A stretch of DNA of 64,000 bases from Luminiphilus sp. (GTDB lineage Bacteria > Pseudomonadota > Gammaproteobacteria > Pseudomonadales > Halieaceae): the NCBI GenBank assembly GCA_029253085.1, contig JAQXAF010000033.1, positions 1 through 64,000 of the forward strand, in the 5' to 3' direction. The notes under the pieces were generated by a model that was given only the letters and a program-made list of their open reading frames with translations, was not told where the DNA came from and did no database searches. Numbering within the stretch: position 1 is the first letter of the stretch; every line of letters begins with the position of its first letter. Of the stretch, positions 46,403-55,659 are shown one piece after another. The position numbers were made by a program, and so were the translations under genes.

Positions 46403-49400
46403 ATGAAGCAATTTGTACACTTACGTTTGCACACCGAGTTCTCTCTGGTCGACGGGCTGGTCAGGATTCCCAAACTCATGGGCGAAATTGCTGCTCAAGG
46501 TATGCCTGCGGTCGCAGTGACAGATGCCACCAATTTTTATGGGTTGATTAAGGCTTATAAGGCCGCCCAGCGGGCGGGGTTAAAATTAATCGTTGGCGTG
46601 GACTTATGGGTCGAAGATGCTGACGATCGCGACCGGCCCAAGCCTCTATCGCTGCTGGCGATGAATGAACAGGGCTACCAGAATCTCACCTTGCTGATTT
46701 CCAAAGCATGGCGAGAGGGGCAGTACCACGGTTCACCTCGTGTAGAGCGGGATTGGCTGGATACACACGCTGAAGGAGTTTTAGCGCTGTCTGCCGGTTG
46801 CGAGGGAGAGTTTGGTCAGTTACTCAATAATGGGCATGTAGAAGAAGCTCGAGCCTCTCTAAAGCGATGGATGGCAACATTCCCTGAGCGATTCTATATT
46901 GAGGTGCATCGAACGGGTCGTCTTGGTGAAGAGGATTATCTTCATGCTGCGGTTGAGCTGGCCGCTGAAATGGAATGCCCGATTGTCGCTACAAATGACG
47001 TGCGATTTTTAGATACCAGTGAATTTGAGGCCCATGAGGCCCGGGTTTGCATCGGTTACGGGCGCACCCTAGACGACCCCCGAAGACCCAGACTGTATTC
47101 TGAGCAACAGTATTTGCGCTCCCCAGAGGAGATGGCTGAGTTATTCAGTGATCTTCCTGAAGCTCTAGCAAACACGATTGAAATCGCCCGGCGCTGTTCC
47201 GTCACTATTCCTTTGGGTAAGCCTAGCCTGCCCGATTTTCCCGTGCCCGATGGCACTACGATCGAAGACTTTCTGAGTCAGCTTTCACATGAAGGTCTCA
47301 GCCGTCGCCTTGAACAACTGCAATTGACAGAACCTGACACAATCGCAGAGTACCGTCAGCGGCTAGATTTTGAATTAGGCGTCATCAACCAAATGGGGTT
47401 TCCCGGCTACTTTTTGGTGGTCATGGATTTCATTCGTTGGGGTAAGCAGCAGGGCATTCCTGTAGGTCCCGGCCGTGGCTCGGGAGCAGGCTCTCTAGTT
47501 GCTTATGTTCTTGAGATTACAGATCTTGACCCCTTGGCTTACGACTTACTGTTTGAGCGGTTTTTGAACCCCCAGCGTGTATCGATGCCCGACTTCGATG
47601 TTGATTTCTGTATGGATCGTCGGGATGAGGTGATCGAGTATGTGGCAGATACCTACGGTAGAGAGGCAGTCTCTCAAATCATAACCTTCGGTACCATGGC
47701 CGCAAAGGCGGTGGTTCGAGATGTTGCTCGGGTTCAGGATAAGCCTTACGGACTTGCCGATAAGATGTCCAAGCTCATCCCCTTTGAAGTGGGCATAACC
47801 CTTGAAAAGGCCCTGGAACAAGAAGAAGCCCTGGCCCAGCTACTGAAAGATGACGGCTCGGCTCAGGAAATCTGGGATATGGCGATCCAGCTGGAGGGTG
47901 TGACCCGGAACGTGGGTAAGCATGCGGGTGGCGTGGTGATAGCGCCCTCTCGGCTGACAGATTTCTCGCCACTTTATTGCGATGAAGAGGGCGGTGGCCT
48001 CGTTACCCAGTACGACAAAAATGATGTCGAGGAAGCGGGTCTCGTGAAGTTCGATTTTCTGGGCCTTCGTACCCTCACGATCATTGATTGGGCGGTTGCC
48101 ATGATCAACAAAGCCCAGGCCTATGATCAGGATAAAACGTTAGATATCGGTGACATTCCCCTCGATGACTCAAAGGTATTCACCTTGCTGAAGTCCGCAG
48201 AAACCACGGCGGTATTTCAGCTTGAGTCTAGGGGCATGAAAGATTTAATCAAGCGCCTTCAGCCCGACTCTTTTGAAGATATTATTGCGCTGGTGGCGCT
48301 GTTTAGACCGGGCCCTTTGCAGTCTGGGATGGTTGATAATTTCATCAACCGCAAACACGGGCGTGAAGCCTTGGCTTACCCAGATGCGTCCTATCAACAC
48401 AGCTCTCTGCAGCCTATTTTAGAGCCTACTTACGGCATTATCTTGTACCAAGAACAAGTGATGCAGATTGCCCAAGAACTGGCCGGGTACACCCTTGGGG
48501 GTGCTGATCTGCTGCGGCGTGCCATGGGTAAGAAAAAGCCCGAAGAGATGGCTAAGCAACGCTCGGTGTTTGAGCAAGGCGCCAGTGAAAAAGGTATTGA
48601 TCCTAACTTGGCCATGAAAATCTTTGATTTGGTGGAAAAGTTTGCTGGCTATGGCTTCAACAAATCGCACTCCGCGGCTTATGCCTTGGTCTCTTACCAA
48701 ACGGCTTGGTTAAAGACACATTTCCCTGCGGAGTTTATGGCCGCGGTTATGAGCTCTGAGCTCGATAACACCGATAAGCTTTTAACCTTACGAGACGAGT
48801 GCAAATCTATGGGTGTGCCTTTGCGCTTGCCTGCGGTAAACGAGGGGGCCTACCTGTTTACCGTTAATGCCGAGAATGAAATCGTCTACGGCTTGGGTGC
48901 AATCAAGGGCTTGGGCGAGGGGCCGGTCGAAAACCTTCTGGCAGCTCGAGTTGCTGACGGTGTTTTTAAAGACCTTTTTGATCTCTGCTCACGCACAGAC
49001 CCTCGCAAAGTGAATCGACGTGCACTGGAAGCTTTGATTAAAAGCGGTGCTCTCGATGGCTTTGGTGTTGAGCGGTGGATTCAACTGGCAGCCCTCGACG
49101 ATGCATTGCGCGCTGCAGAGCAAACGGTGGCCAATGATGAAGCGGGAATGACCGATCTCTTTGGAGATGTGGCGCCCACCGCTAATGGTGATCCCTACGC
49201 GGAACATCGCAGTGTTCGACCTTGGACACTGAAGGAAATTCTCAACGGTGAGAAAGAGAGTGTCGGAAGTTTTCTGAGTGGTCATCCCATTCAAGAATAC
49301 GAAGCCGAAGTTCGCAAATTTGCACCCCGTCGTTTGCGCGATCTCCAGCCAGACAGCAATACGACGATTGCAGGGCTAATTGTCGATATTAGGACGATAA

Positions 49401-49864
49401 AAACCCAAAGAGGTGTGATGGCGGTCTTAAAATTGGACGATAACACGGGCCAAATTGAGTCAACAGTCTACGCAGAAGCGTACACTGAGCACCGGGAGCT
49501 GTTGGTGAAAGACCGAATTGTGCTTCTGAGTGGTCGGGTTCAGAGTGATGAGTACTCTGGGGGATTGTCTATGCGCGCTCGAGAGATCCGGTCCCTAGAG
49601 CAGGCAAGACTCTCCCGAGTCAGTGAAATCCGCTTAGAGGTTTTTGATGGCGGCTTAGATCAAAAATTGCGAAAACTCATTAAGGAGGTGTTGTTAACAT
49701 CGGGTGGAGGTGACTGTCCGGTCACGGTTGATTATTTTCAACCGAAAGGGTCTGCCCGCGTAGTGCTTGGGGACCAATGGCGAGTTAACCCCAGTGATGA
49801 TCTGCTAGAGCGTCTGAGAGGAACCGTTGGAGGAGAACATGTGGAAATTGTTTACGAGCGGTAA
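46403..49864 (+). CDS. dnaE: DNA polymerase III subunit alpha
   Basis: The replicative polymerase catalytic subunit. The N-terminal PHP domain begins FVHLRLHTEFSLVDGLV. The palm motifs include GPGRGSGAGSLVAYVL (around residue 357) and the catalytic PDFDVDFCMDRRDEVIEYV (around residue 397). The fingers contain FGYGFNKSHSAAYA-like KFAGYGFNKSHSAAYALVSYQ. A C-terminal HhH and OB-fold region follows. At 1153 aa it is the standard DnaE1 type. The ATG at 46403 is two codons inside the track ORF. accA, which usually follows dnaE in enterics and pseudomonads, is absent here. Confidence 0.97.
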   Translation: MKQFVHLRLHTEFSLVDGLVRIPKLMGEIAAQGMPAVAVTDATNFYGLIKAYKAAQRAGLKLIVGVDLWVEDADDRDRPKPLSLLAMNEQGYQNLTLLISKAWREGQYHGSPRVERDWLDTHAEGVLALSAGCEGEFGQLLNNGHVEEARASLKRWMATFPERFYIEVHRTGRLGEEDYLHAAVELAAEMECPIVATNDVRFLDTSEFEAHEARVCIGYGRTLDDPRRPRLYSEQQYLRSPEEMAELFSDLPEALANTIEIARRCSVTIPLGKPSLPDFPVPDGTTIEDFLSQLSHEGLSRRLEQLQLTEPDTIAEYRQRLDFELGVINQMGFPGYFLVVMDFIRWGKQQGIPVGPGRGSGAGSLVAYVLEITDLDPLAYDLLFERFLNPQRVSMPDFDVDFCMDRRDEVIEYVADTYGREAVSQIITFGTMAAKAVVRDVARVQDKPYGLADKMSKLIPFEVGITLEKALEQEEALAQLLKDDGSAQEIWDMAIQLEGVTRNVGKHAGGVVIAPSRLTDFSPLYCDEEGGGLVTQYDKNDVEEAGLVKFDFLGLRTLTIIDWAVAMINKAQAYDQDKTLDIGDIPLDDSKVFTLLKSAETTAVFQLESRGMKDLIKRLQPDSFEDIIALVALFRPGPLQSGMVDNFINRKHGREALAYPDASYQHSSLQPILEPTYGIILYQEQVMQIAQELAGYTLGGADLLRRAMGKKKPEEMAKQRSVFEQGASEKGIDPNLAMKIFDLVEKFAGYGFNKSHSAAYALVSYQTAWLKTHFPAEFMAAVMSSELDNTDKLLTLRDECKSMGVPLRLPAVNEGAYLFTVNAENEIVYGLGAIKGLGEGPVENLLAARVADGVFKDLFDLCSRTDPRKVNRRALEALIKSGALDGFGVERWIQLAALDDALRAAEQTVANDEAGMTDLFGDVAPTANGDPYAEHRSVRPWTLKEILNGEKESVGSFLSGHPIQEYEAEVRKFAPRRLRDLQPDSNTTIAGLIVDIRTIKTQRGVMAVLKLDDNTGQIESTVYAEAYTEHRELLVKDRIVLLSGRVQSDEYSGGLSMRAREIRSLEQARLSRVSEIRLEVFDGGLDQKLRKLIKEVLLTSGGGDCPVTVDYFQPKGSARVVLGDQWRVNPSDDLLERLRGTVGGEHVEIVYER

Positions 49865-50333
49865 AAGGTTTTTTGTAGCGGTTATGTCAGGTTTATTGGT
49901 TGGGTGCGAATTCGCCCCCGATTGTACCGTCGAGGATGCCGAGGGAAGGTCTGGGCGTGTCGACCAAGCTTACACTGCGGGATGCTTGGTGCTCTATGAT
50001 AAAGAGGTCTTGTTGGTGGAAGCCTTGGGTAAGTGGGGTCCACCGGGAGGTACCGTGAGATCAGGGGAGTCGTCACAGTGCGGTGCAGAACGGGAAACCT
50101 GGGAAGAGACTAATGTCGCAGTGTCAGTTCAGGGCACTGCCGCTGTTTTTCAAAATGGTTTTCATCTGTATTGGTGCTCACCGGTGGGCAAGCCAGACCC
50201 AAAGGTTCGAGCCCCCCTTGAGGTTAGCAACGTCGACTTTTTTTCCACCGAGGAATTTGCAAATTTAAGGTGGCGCTATCCTGACCAAGCCAAAGAGTTT
50301 AGCCGCATGGTAAATAAGAGACTGAGGCGCTAA
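49839..50333 (+). CDS. Nudix-domain protein with a lipoprotein signal
   Basis: A 164-residue protein combining a lipoprotein-like N-terminus (FFVAVMSGLLVGC, cysteine near residue 23) with a Nudix domain. The Nudix box reads GGTVRSGESSQCGAERETWEETN, close to the consensus G-x5-E-x7-R-E-x-x-E-E-x-G except for N in place of the last G. The start ATG at 49839 has TTGGAGGAG upstream and overlaps the dnaE 3' end by 26 bases. Nudix enzymes are normally cytoplasmic, so export would be unusual. The substrate is unknown. Confidence 0.75.
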   Translation: MWKLFTSGKRFFVAVMSGLLVGCEFAPDCTVEDAEGRSGRVDQAYTAGCLVLYDKEVLLVEALGKWGPPGGTVRSGESSQCGAERETWEETNVAVSVQGTAAVFQNGFHLYWCSPVGKPDPKVRAPLEVSNVDFFSTEEFANLRWRYPDQAKEFSRMVNKRLRR

Positions 50334-50336
50334 AAC

Positions 50337-50624
50337 ATGTCCAATGATGCTATTGAAGCGGCGGTATTCCGTCGTTTGCTCGCCCATTTAGATGGGCGTA
50401 AAGATGTTCAAAATATAGAGCTCATGACCCTTGCGGGTTTTTGTAGAAACTGCCTTTCCAAATGGTATGTAGCGGAAGCTGCCGAGCAGGGTGAGTCGGT
50501 AGCGCTCGATGATGCCCGAGAGTTTGTTTACGGTATGCCCTACGGTGATTGGAAGTCTCAGCATCAAACGGAGGCAACCGCGGAACAGATGGCAGCTTTT
50601 GATGCGGCTAATGCCTCAAAGTAA
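50337..50624 (+). CDS. DUF1244 family protein
   Basis: A 95-residue protein of the DUF1244 family. FRRLLAHLDGRKDVQNIELMTLAGFCRNCLSKWY carries the invariant C-R-N-C pair (around residue 41), and EFVYGMPYGDWKSQHQ follows. The family is widespread in proteobacteria; structures are known but function is not. It starts three bases after the Nudix stop, probably in the same transcript as dnaE. Its end overlaps the convergent isochorismatase gene by nine bases. Confidence 0.88.
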   Translation: MSNDAIEAAVFRRLLAHLDGRKDVQNIELMTLAGFCRNCLSKWYVAEAAEQGESVALDDAREFVYGMPYGDWKSQHQTEATAEQMAAFDAANASK

Positions 50625-51215
50625 TTGTGCGATAACATCGTCAACCGATATCACGTCAGCATACTTGGCGTTTAAATCGTACAAATTGGCATTGTGGGCA
50701 TCGATATCCCTGTCACCTACCGCTTCTCTGGGTACCACAACGCGATACCCATTCTGAAGGCCATCTACGGCTGTGGCTCGGACGCACCCGCTAGTTGTCA
50801 GGCCGGTCACCACGAGGGAGTCTGCATCATTCTCTGCGAGTTGCGCACACAGGTCCGTGCCATGGAAGGAGCTGGCATGGGTTTTTTCGATGACGCTATC
50901 AGAGTCGATTATTGGCAAGCGTGAATCGAAGGCGACCCAGTGCGATTCCGGCGTCAACAATTCAAGACTGGGTAAACGATCTCGAAATACGCGTGCCTGC
51001 CGCTCGTTTCTATAGATGACAGTGGTAAGAAAGACCGGTAGCCCGCGGTGGTGAAAAGCCTTCATTAAAGTGACATTGGCGGCGACAACGCTATCGGCAT
51101 CACTGCCTAGGGGGCAATCCGAGTCGGTAAAGGCATTTACGATGTCCACAACAACCAGTGCAGGACGATCACCCAGCCCTAGTGCGTTTCGCTGTAAAGC
51201 TCCTTTAGTTTTCAA
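50616..51215 (-). CDS. Isochorismatase-fold cysteine amidohydrolase 1
   Basis: A cysteine hydrolase of the isochorismatase fold. The triad is visible as D in VVVDIVNAFTD, K in VIEKTHASSF and C in TGLTTSGCVRATAVDG. It resembles maleamate amidohydrolase and N-carbamoylsarcosine amidase, and is a paralogue of the protein at 62340. I prefer a TTG start at 51215, with AAAGGAAA seven bases upstream, giving an N-terminus parallel to that paralogue; the track ORF uses a GTG 17 codons earlier without a ribosome-binding site. It marks the left end of the catabolic island. The amide substrate is unknown. Confidence 0.8.
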   Translation of the reverse strand: MKTKGALQRNALGLGDRPALVVVDIVNAFTDSDCPLGSDADSVVAANVTLMKAFHHRGLPVFLTTVIYRNERQARVFRDRLPSLELLTPESHWVAFDSRLPIIDSDSVIEKTHASSFHGTDLCAQLAENDADSLVVTGLTTSGCVRATAVDGLQNGYRVVVPREAVGDRDIDAHNANLYDLNAKYADVISVDDVIAQLL

Positions 51216-51502
51216 TGCGTTTTCCTTTTCCAGAACTGGTGGCTGGAGATCAGCTTTATCTAACACCTACTGGCCACTGTACCTTGCCGCCAAAAAATTT
51301 TCATGGAATGGGTAGACCGCATCGCGCAGAATGACCAGGGTGTCAGGTTTAGGTAGCACGCTGGGCGTCCACCGTATGGGATTTTCCGTATAACGGCTGT
51401 TACTCTAGAAGTGAGCCGCGAATCTGCAAGCTATCGCCGTGCGTTTTTTTACGTGTCCGAGTCTTTGGGGCGCTGTCCCATAACCACAGTAAAGGGGTCC
51501 TC
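51216..51502 (+). other. Intergenic region before the HMG-CoA-lyase-like gene
   Basis: This 287-base gap separates two divergently transcribed genes and should hold both promoters. I see no clear -35/-10 pair, no strong hairpin, and no good copy of the AAATGTNCGNACATTT palindrome. A degenerate TGTCCGAGTCTTT at about 51450 is the closest. Confidence 0.4.
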
Positions 51503-52399
51503 ATGACCAACGATATTTTGATAAAGGAAGTGGCACCTCGGGATGGTTTACAAGCTCAGCCCCAACATTTAACGCTAGAGCAACGCCAACGCTTGATAAA
51601 TAGCCTATCGATAACAGGGGTTCCTGAGCTCGAGATCGGGAGTTTTGTCTCGCCAAAAGCCGTACCTCAAATGGCGGGAACCGATGTGTTGGCGGCACAG
51701 CTACCGGCAGCGGATCTCGCTTACTCGGTGTTAGTTCCTAATATGAAAGGGTACGAGTTAGCGTTGGCCACGGGAATCAGAACTTATGCCATCGCTATTT
51801 CCGCGACCGAACAGATGAATCAGAACAATATCAAGAAGAGTCTTGAAGAGACGTTCTTGATGGCGGAGGATATTTTGGAGCGCGCTCGGGGCGACGGTGT
51901 CGATATTCATGTTTATCTGGCCGTCTCCTTTGTGTGTCCTTACGAGGGTCCGGTAGCGCCTGAAACTGTTCTGGCACAGGTGGAACGCCTGATGCGTGGT
52001 AACCCGGCTCGATTGATGATTGCGGATACCATTGGCGCGGCACATCCCAAGCAGGTGCACGATCTCATGACAGCGTTGGTGTCTCGGTATGGGCATCAAG
52101 ATCTTGGTTGCCATTTTCACGATACCCGCGCCATGGCTATCGCTAATGTCTACGCGGCAATCGAGGCGGGGGTTCGTCAGTTTGATAGCTCTGCAGGGGG
52201 GCTCGGTGGATGTCCATTTGCACCTGGAGCCAAGGGTAATGTTGCCACTGAAGACGTTGTTTTACTGTGTGAATCTATGGGGTATAACACCGGTATTCAC
52301 ATGCCTAGCCTGCTGGAGTCTGTTGCCTTGTTGAGTGAGTTTTTTGGCGCGCCCCAGGGTGGCCGCAGCCATTACTGGCTTAGCCGTGAATCGGCCTGA
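51503..52399 (+). CDS. Hydroxymethylglutaryl-CoA lyase-like enzyme
   Basis: A 298-residue TIM-barrel lyase of the DRE-TIM family. The N-terminal KEVAPRDGLQAQPQ contains the D-R-E-type metal/catalytic region. GCHFHDTRAMAIANVYAA (around residue 205) supplies the metal histidines. GGLGGCPFAPGAKGNVATED (around residue 233) carries the catalytic cysteine loop typical of HMG-CoA lyases. It could cleave HMG-CoA or a related 3-hydroxy-3-methyl acyl-CoA. It starts after AAAGGGG and is followed nine bases later by a nitroreductase. Context points to a catabolic rather than leucine-only role. Confidence 0.85.
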   Translation: MTNDILIKEVAPRDGLQAQPQHLTLEQRQRLINSLSITGVPELEIGSFVSPKAVPQMAGTDVLAAQLPAADLAYSVLVPNMKGYELALATGIRTYAIAISATEQMNQNNIKKSLEETFLMAEDILERARGDGVDIHVYLAVSFVCPYEGPVAPETVLAQVERLMRGNPARLMIADTIGAAHPKQVHDLMTALVSRYGHQDLGCHFHDTRAMAIANVYAAIEAGVRQFDSSAGGLGGCPFAPGAKGNVATEDVVLLCESMGYNTGIHMPSLLESVALLSEFFGAPQGGRSHYWLSRESA

Positions 52400-52408
52400 T
52401 TCGCTTCA

Positions 52409-53080
52409 ATGAATGTCTCAAAGGCGATTGAAGGTCGCCAAAGTATTCGCGCTTTCGATAGTCACCGTGAGGTGACCGAAGACGTTATCACGAGGATCCT
52501 CACCACCGCGGGTCGAGCGCCCTCGGGCTCTAATATTCAGCCTTGGCACGTGTATGTTGTGACAGGTGCAGCCAAAAATCGAATTACAGACGCCTGCACA
52601 GCACGTTACTTGTCGGGTGATGAAGGCGAATCTGAGTATCATTACTACCCTCAAACGTGGCGGCAACCTTACATTGGTCGGCGGCGACAAACGGGTTTTG
52701 GCTTGTACGGCCTGCTAGGCATCGACAAGGCAAATACCGAGGCAGTGCAGGGTTATCGTGTGACCAACTACCAGTTTTTTGGGGCTCCCATGGGCCTTTT
52801 TTTCACGATTGATCGCGATATGGAGTTAGGCAGCTGGGTAGATTACGGCATGTTCCTTCAGAGCATTATGTTAAGCGCTCGTGACGCAGGGCTCGAAACC
52901 TGTGCACAGGCAGCGTTTTGTCCCTATTACCAATCTGTGATGCCACTTTTGAACGCGCCGGACGAGCAAATGCTCGTCTGCGGGATGTCTTTGGGTTATC
53001 CCCAAAGGGAGGCAGTGATCAATGGCTACCGCACTGAGCGCCTCGATGCCCAGTCTTTCACGACCTTTCTCCAGGACTAG
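52409..53080 (+). CDS. Nitroreductase-family flavoprotein
   Basis: A 223-residue FMN-dependent oxidoreductase. The N-terminal IEGRQSIRAFDSHREV provides the R-x-S-x-R FMN phosphate contacts, and APSGSNIQPWHVYVV (around residue 37) is the family signature. The C-terminal VCGMSLGYP closes the FMN site. Relatives reduce nitroaromatics, quinones or enones. It is in the same transcript as the HMG-CoA-lyase-like gene and convergent with the acyl-CoA dehydrogenase gene two bases away. It might supply reduced flavin to the HpaB-like oxygenase, but nothing in the sequence shows that. Confidence 0.85.
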   Translation: MNVSKAIEGRQSIRAFDSHREVTEDVITRILTTAGRAPSGSNIQPWHVYVVTGAAKNRITDACTARYLSGDEGESEYHYYPQTWRQPYIGRRRQTGFGLYGLLGIDKANTEAVQGYRVTNYQFFGAPMGLFFTIDRDMELGSWVDYGMFLQSIMLSARDAGLETCAQAAFCPYYQSVMPLLNAPDEQMLVCGMSLGYPQREAVINGYRTERLDAQSFTTFLQD

Positions 53081-53082
53081 TG

Positions 53083-54231
53083 TTACTGGGCTCTCGCCAC
53101 CATTTGTTTTGCGATAATCATGCGCTGTATTTCGTTGGTGCCTTCCCCAATACAAAGCAGTGGGGCGTCACGGTAGAAGCGTTCGATTTCATACTCAGGC
53201 GAGTAGCTGTAGCCGCCAAAGACCCGCATAGCATCGAGGCTGTTTTGCACCGCTGATTCCGAGGCGAAAAATTTAGCTTGTCCCGCCTCAAGATCACAGC
53301 GTTCACCCTGATCAAATTTGTTGGCAGCTTGCTTCACCAACAATTCAGCCGCCGCAGCGCGGGTCGACATTTCTGCGAGTTTTAGTTGAATGGCTTGATG
53401 TTCGGCAATGGGTTTGCCAAAGGTTTTACGCTCCATGGCATAACGTAACGCCATGTCAGTAGCACCTTTCGCCATGCCGACGCCTCGGGCGGCAATGTTA
53501 ATGCGTCCCAGCTCCAGGCCGCCAGCGACCTGTTGAAAGCCTCGTCCCTCCTCGCCTCCAATTAAATTGTCGGCTGAGACGTGAAAGTCGTCGAAAATTA
53601 ACTCCGCACTGTCGATGGCTCGATAACCCAGCTTTTTAAGTTTCTTACCTACGGTAAACCCTTCGCCCTTTTCACAAAGAAATAGAGACATACCGCGATG
53701 CCGGGGTTCTATATCGGGATTGGTCTTGGTCAGGACTGCCAGGCAGTTGCCATTAATGCCATTGGAAATCCACGTCTTCGTGCCGTTTAAAATGTACTGG
53801 TCGCCTTGTCGTTTCGCCTGCAAGCGAATGCTCTGCAGATCAGAGCCCGCGTCGGGTTCCGTCAGGCCAATGCCGCCTCTTAACTCACCTGTGGCAAAGC
53901 GCGGTAAAAAATATTCTTTTTGCGCTTCGGTGCCCCCCCGCTCTACACAGTTAGCCATGATCAGATGCGAGTTAAAAATACCTGAGGGTGCCATCCACAC
54001 CTCACAAATTCGGGAAACAATTTTGGCATAAGTCGTCGCACTCAATCCGAGACCACCATACTGTTCAGAAATGGTGGCGCCAAAAAGGCCCAGCGCTTTC
54101 ATTTGTTCAACAAGGTCACTGGGGTACTCATCGGCCTGATCAAACTCTCTGGCGATAGGCCGCAATTCCCGTTCCACCCATTTGTCGATCGTAGCGAGTA
54201 TTTGCTGTTCAGTATCGTGTTCTGTAGTCAT
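53083..54231 (-). CDS. Acyl-CoA dehydrogenase family protein
   Basis: An FAD-dependent acyl-CoA dehydrogenase of 382 aa. GGIGLTEPDAGSDLQSIR (around residue 120) and NGTKTWISNG are the FAD/substrate motifs. MRVFGGYSYSPEYEIERFYRDA and CIGEGTNEIQR near the C-terminus carry the catalytic glutamate in the G-E-G-T position. The start is the ATG at 54231 with GGAG upstream; the track ORF is 31 codons longer and overlaps maoC. With MaoC and CitE next to it, a short branched or dicarboxylic acyl-CoA substrate is plausible, for example methylsuccinyl-CoA-like, as inference. Confidence 0.88.
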   Translation of the reverse strand: MTTEHDTEQQILATIDKWVERELRPIAREFDQADEYPSDLVEQMKALGLFGATISEQYGGLGLSATTYAKIVSRICEVWMAPSGIFNSHLIMANCVERGGTEAQKEYFLPRFATGELRGGIGLTEPDAGSDLQSIRLQAKRQGDQYILNGTKTWISNGINGNCLAVLTKTNPDIEPRHRGMSLFLCEKGEGFTVGKKLKKLGYRAIDSAELIFDDFHVSADNLIGGEEGRGFQQVAGGLELGRINIAARGVGMAKGATDMALRYAMERKTFGKPIAEHQAIQLKLAEMSTRAAAAELLVKQAANKFDQGERCDLEAGQAKFFASESAVQNSLDAMRVFGGYSYSPEYEIERFYRDAPLLCIGEGTNEIQRMIIAKQMVARAQ

Positions 54232-54256
54232 GTTAACTCCGAATGGGGGCGGCGCT

Positions 54257-54751
54257 TTAAGCGGTCGGTGCAGGTTTTTTTGGCACCAGCATCTGACGTT
54301 CGAAGACACAGACTTCAACATCATGCTGATTAATGCCGCGGGTCAGTACCGTAACGATGCCAGCGTTGGGACGAGACTTGGACTCGCGTTTTCCCAGTAC
54401 TTCGGTGTTGGCGTAAAGCGTATCGCCGGGAAAAACTGGCTTGGTCAGCTTGATGTCCTTCCAGCCTAGATTCGCAATGGCTTTGGCGCTGACATCGGAC
54501 ACGCTCATGCCGACTACAATAGCAACTGTGAGCGGACTGGCGACCAGAGGTTTACCAAACTCGGTAGCTGCGGCATATTCCTCATCAAAATGTAGAGGGT
54601 GGGTGTTCATAGTGAGCAGGGTAAACCACGCGTTGTCTTGCTGGGATATGGTTCGACCCGGCAGGTGATGATAAATGTCACCTTCTTTAAAATCGTCAAA
54701 ATACCTTCCCGGCATAGCGGCGTAACGTTCCATTACTGATTGATTACTCAC
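54257..54751 (-). CDS. MaoC-family hydratase, mesaconyl/itaconyl-CoA hydratase-like
   Basis: A 164-residue hot-dog-fold hydratase. GRTISQQDNAWFTLLTMNTHPLHFDEEYAAATEFGKPLV carries the MaoC hydratase-2 motif with D and H (around residues 38-53). Similar proteins hydrate mesaconyl-CoA or itaconyl-CoA. The start is GTG at 54751 with AGAAGGAG upstream. It precedes the acyl-CoA dehydrogenase gene by 25 bases and is divergent from gntR, with an operator palindrome between. Pairing with the CitE-like lyase suggests hydration followed by retro-Claisen cleavage. Confidence 0.87.
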   Translation of the reverse strand: MSNQSVMERYAAMPGRYFDDFKEGDIYHHLPGRTISQQDNAWFTLLTMNTHPLHFDEEYAAATEFGKPLVASPLTVAIVVGMSVSDVSAKAIANLGWKDIKLTKPVFPGDTLYANTEVLGKRESKSRPNAGIVTVLTRGINQHDVEVCVFERQMLVPKKPAPTA

Positions 54752-54835
54752 CTCAATGGGCTCCTTCTAAGCTGTTTTTCGATCTTTTTGGGGTTTGCGG
54801 GTACTTCGGCCCCACAGCGCGTCAAAAACTCGTTA

Positions 54836-54851
54836 AAATGTTCGGACATTT
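54836..54851. promoter_or_regulatory. Operator palindrome 1 (gntR/maoC)
   Basis: AAATGTTCGGACATTT has perfect six-base arms around TCGG. It lies 23 bases before the gntR ATG and about 85 bases from the divergent maoC GTG. A TAAAAT -10-like box (54834-54839) overlaps its left arm in the gntR direction. It is the first of four copies in the island and probably the binding site of GntR itself, allowing autoregulation. Confidence 0.7.
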
Positions 54852-54874
54852 CCCGCAGAGTAGCAAGATTCGGC

Positions 54875-55657
54875 ATGCCGCCCAATCCAATAGACGTAAA
54901 AACTAAAAAAGAACCCCCGCTGTATCGGAAAATTGCCGATACGTTGCTGTCTGGAATCAGAGATGGCCTCTTTCCGGTTGGCACACTGTTGCCCGGGGAG
55001 CTCGAGCTAATTGAGCGCTTCAGTAGCAGTCGCCACACCGTTCGAGAAGCACTCCGTGTGCTGGAAGATATGGGTATCGTTAAGCGCCAGCGAGGGCGAG
55101 GTACTTTGGTGACTTCAACGGAAGCCAGGCCCGCTTTTGTGCAGGCAGTGCGTGACCCCCGTGAGTTGTTTACGTACCCCGAAAACAGCGCATTCCGTGT
55201 GCTGGCAGAGGGCAGTGTTGGGGATGAAGATCACTGGCCCGGTAAAATTGGCGAGGGGGTAGACGAAAATTGGGCGCGTATTGCAGGTCTCAGAACCCTG
55301 CATGATGGCAGCCCTTTTTGTTGGACCGATATTTATGTGCTCCCCGATTACGCGATGATTGCACAGCAGCTTGGCCGAACGAAAAGCCCTGTTTACGAAC
55401 AAATCGCTGAGACTTTTGGCGAAACCGTGCAGCGTATCAGCGTAGAGATTTGCGCTGGCAGCTTAAGGGGCGAGCGTGCGAAAGCCCTTTTGGTTGACGA
55501 GGGAACACCTTCACTGGTGTTGTATCGACGCTACCGCGGCAACGGTAACCGATTGTTTGAAGTCTCAGTAACTGAGCATCCCGCAGATAGTTTCAGCTAC
55601 TCCCTTGAATTTAATCGTGGTTGGCAAGCCGCCGAGCACTGGTCCTGGAGTAAATAG
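54875..55657 (+). CDS. GntR-family regulator with UTRA domain (HutC subfamily)
   Basis: A 260-residue transcription factor. The N-terminal winged helix runs from PLYRKIADTLLSGIRDG through LPGELELIERFSSSRHTVREALRVLEDMGIVKRQRGRGTLV (around residues 15-80). A C-terminal effector-binding UTRA domain of about 150 residues follows, ending near LEFNRGW. The start is the ATG at 54875; the longer track ORF would run through the operator palindrome and the maoC leader. It is followed two bases later by citE. It most likely represses the island through the AAATGTNCGNACATTT sites; the effector is unknown. Confidence 0.88.
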   Translation: MPPNPIDVKTKKEPPLYRKIADTLLSGIRDGLFPVGTLLPGELELIERFSSSRHTVREALRVLEDMGIVKRQRGRGTLVTSTEARPAFVQAVRDPRELFTYPENSAFRVLAEGSVGDEDHWPGKIGEGVDENWARIAGLRTLHDGSPFCWTDIYVLPDYAMIAQQLGRTKSPVYEQIAETFGETVQRISVEICAGSLRGERAKALLVDEGTPSLVLYRRYRGNGNRLFEVSVTEHPADSFSYSLEFNRGWQAAEHWSWSK

Positions 55658-55659
55658 GT

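Noticed and set aside
51446-51462. Fifth copy of the island palindrome before the HMG-CoA-lyase-like gene
   Set aside because: ACGTGTCCGAGTCTTT matches the left half only; the right arm fails at several positions.
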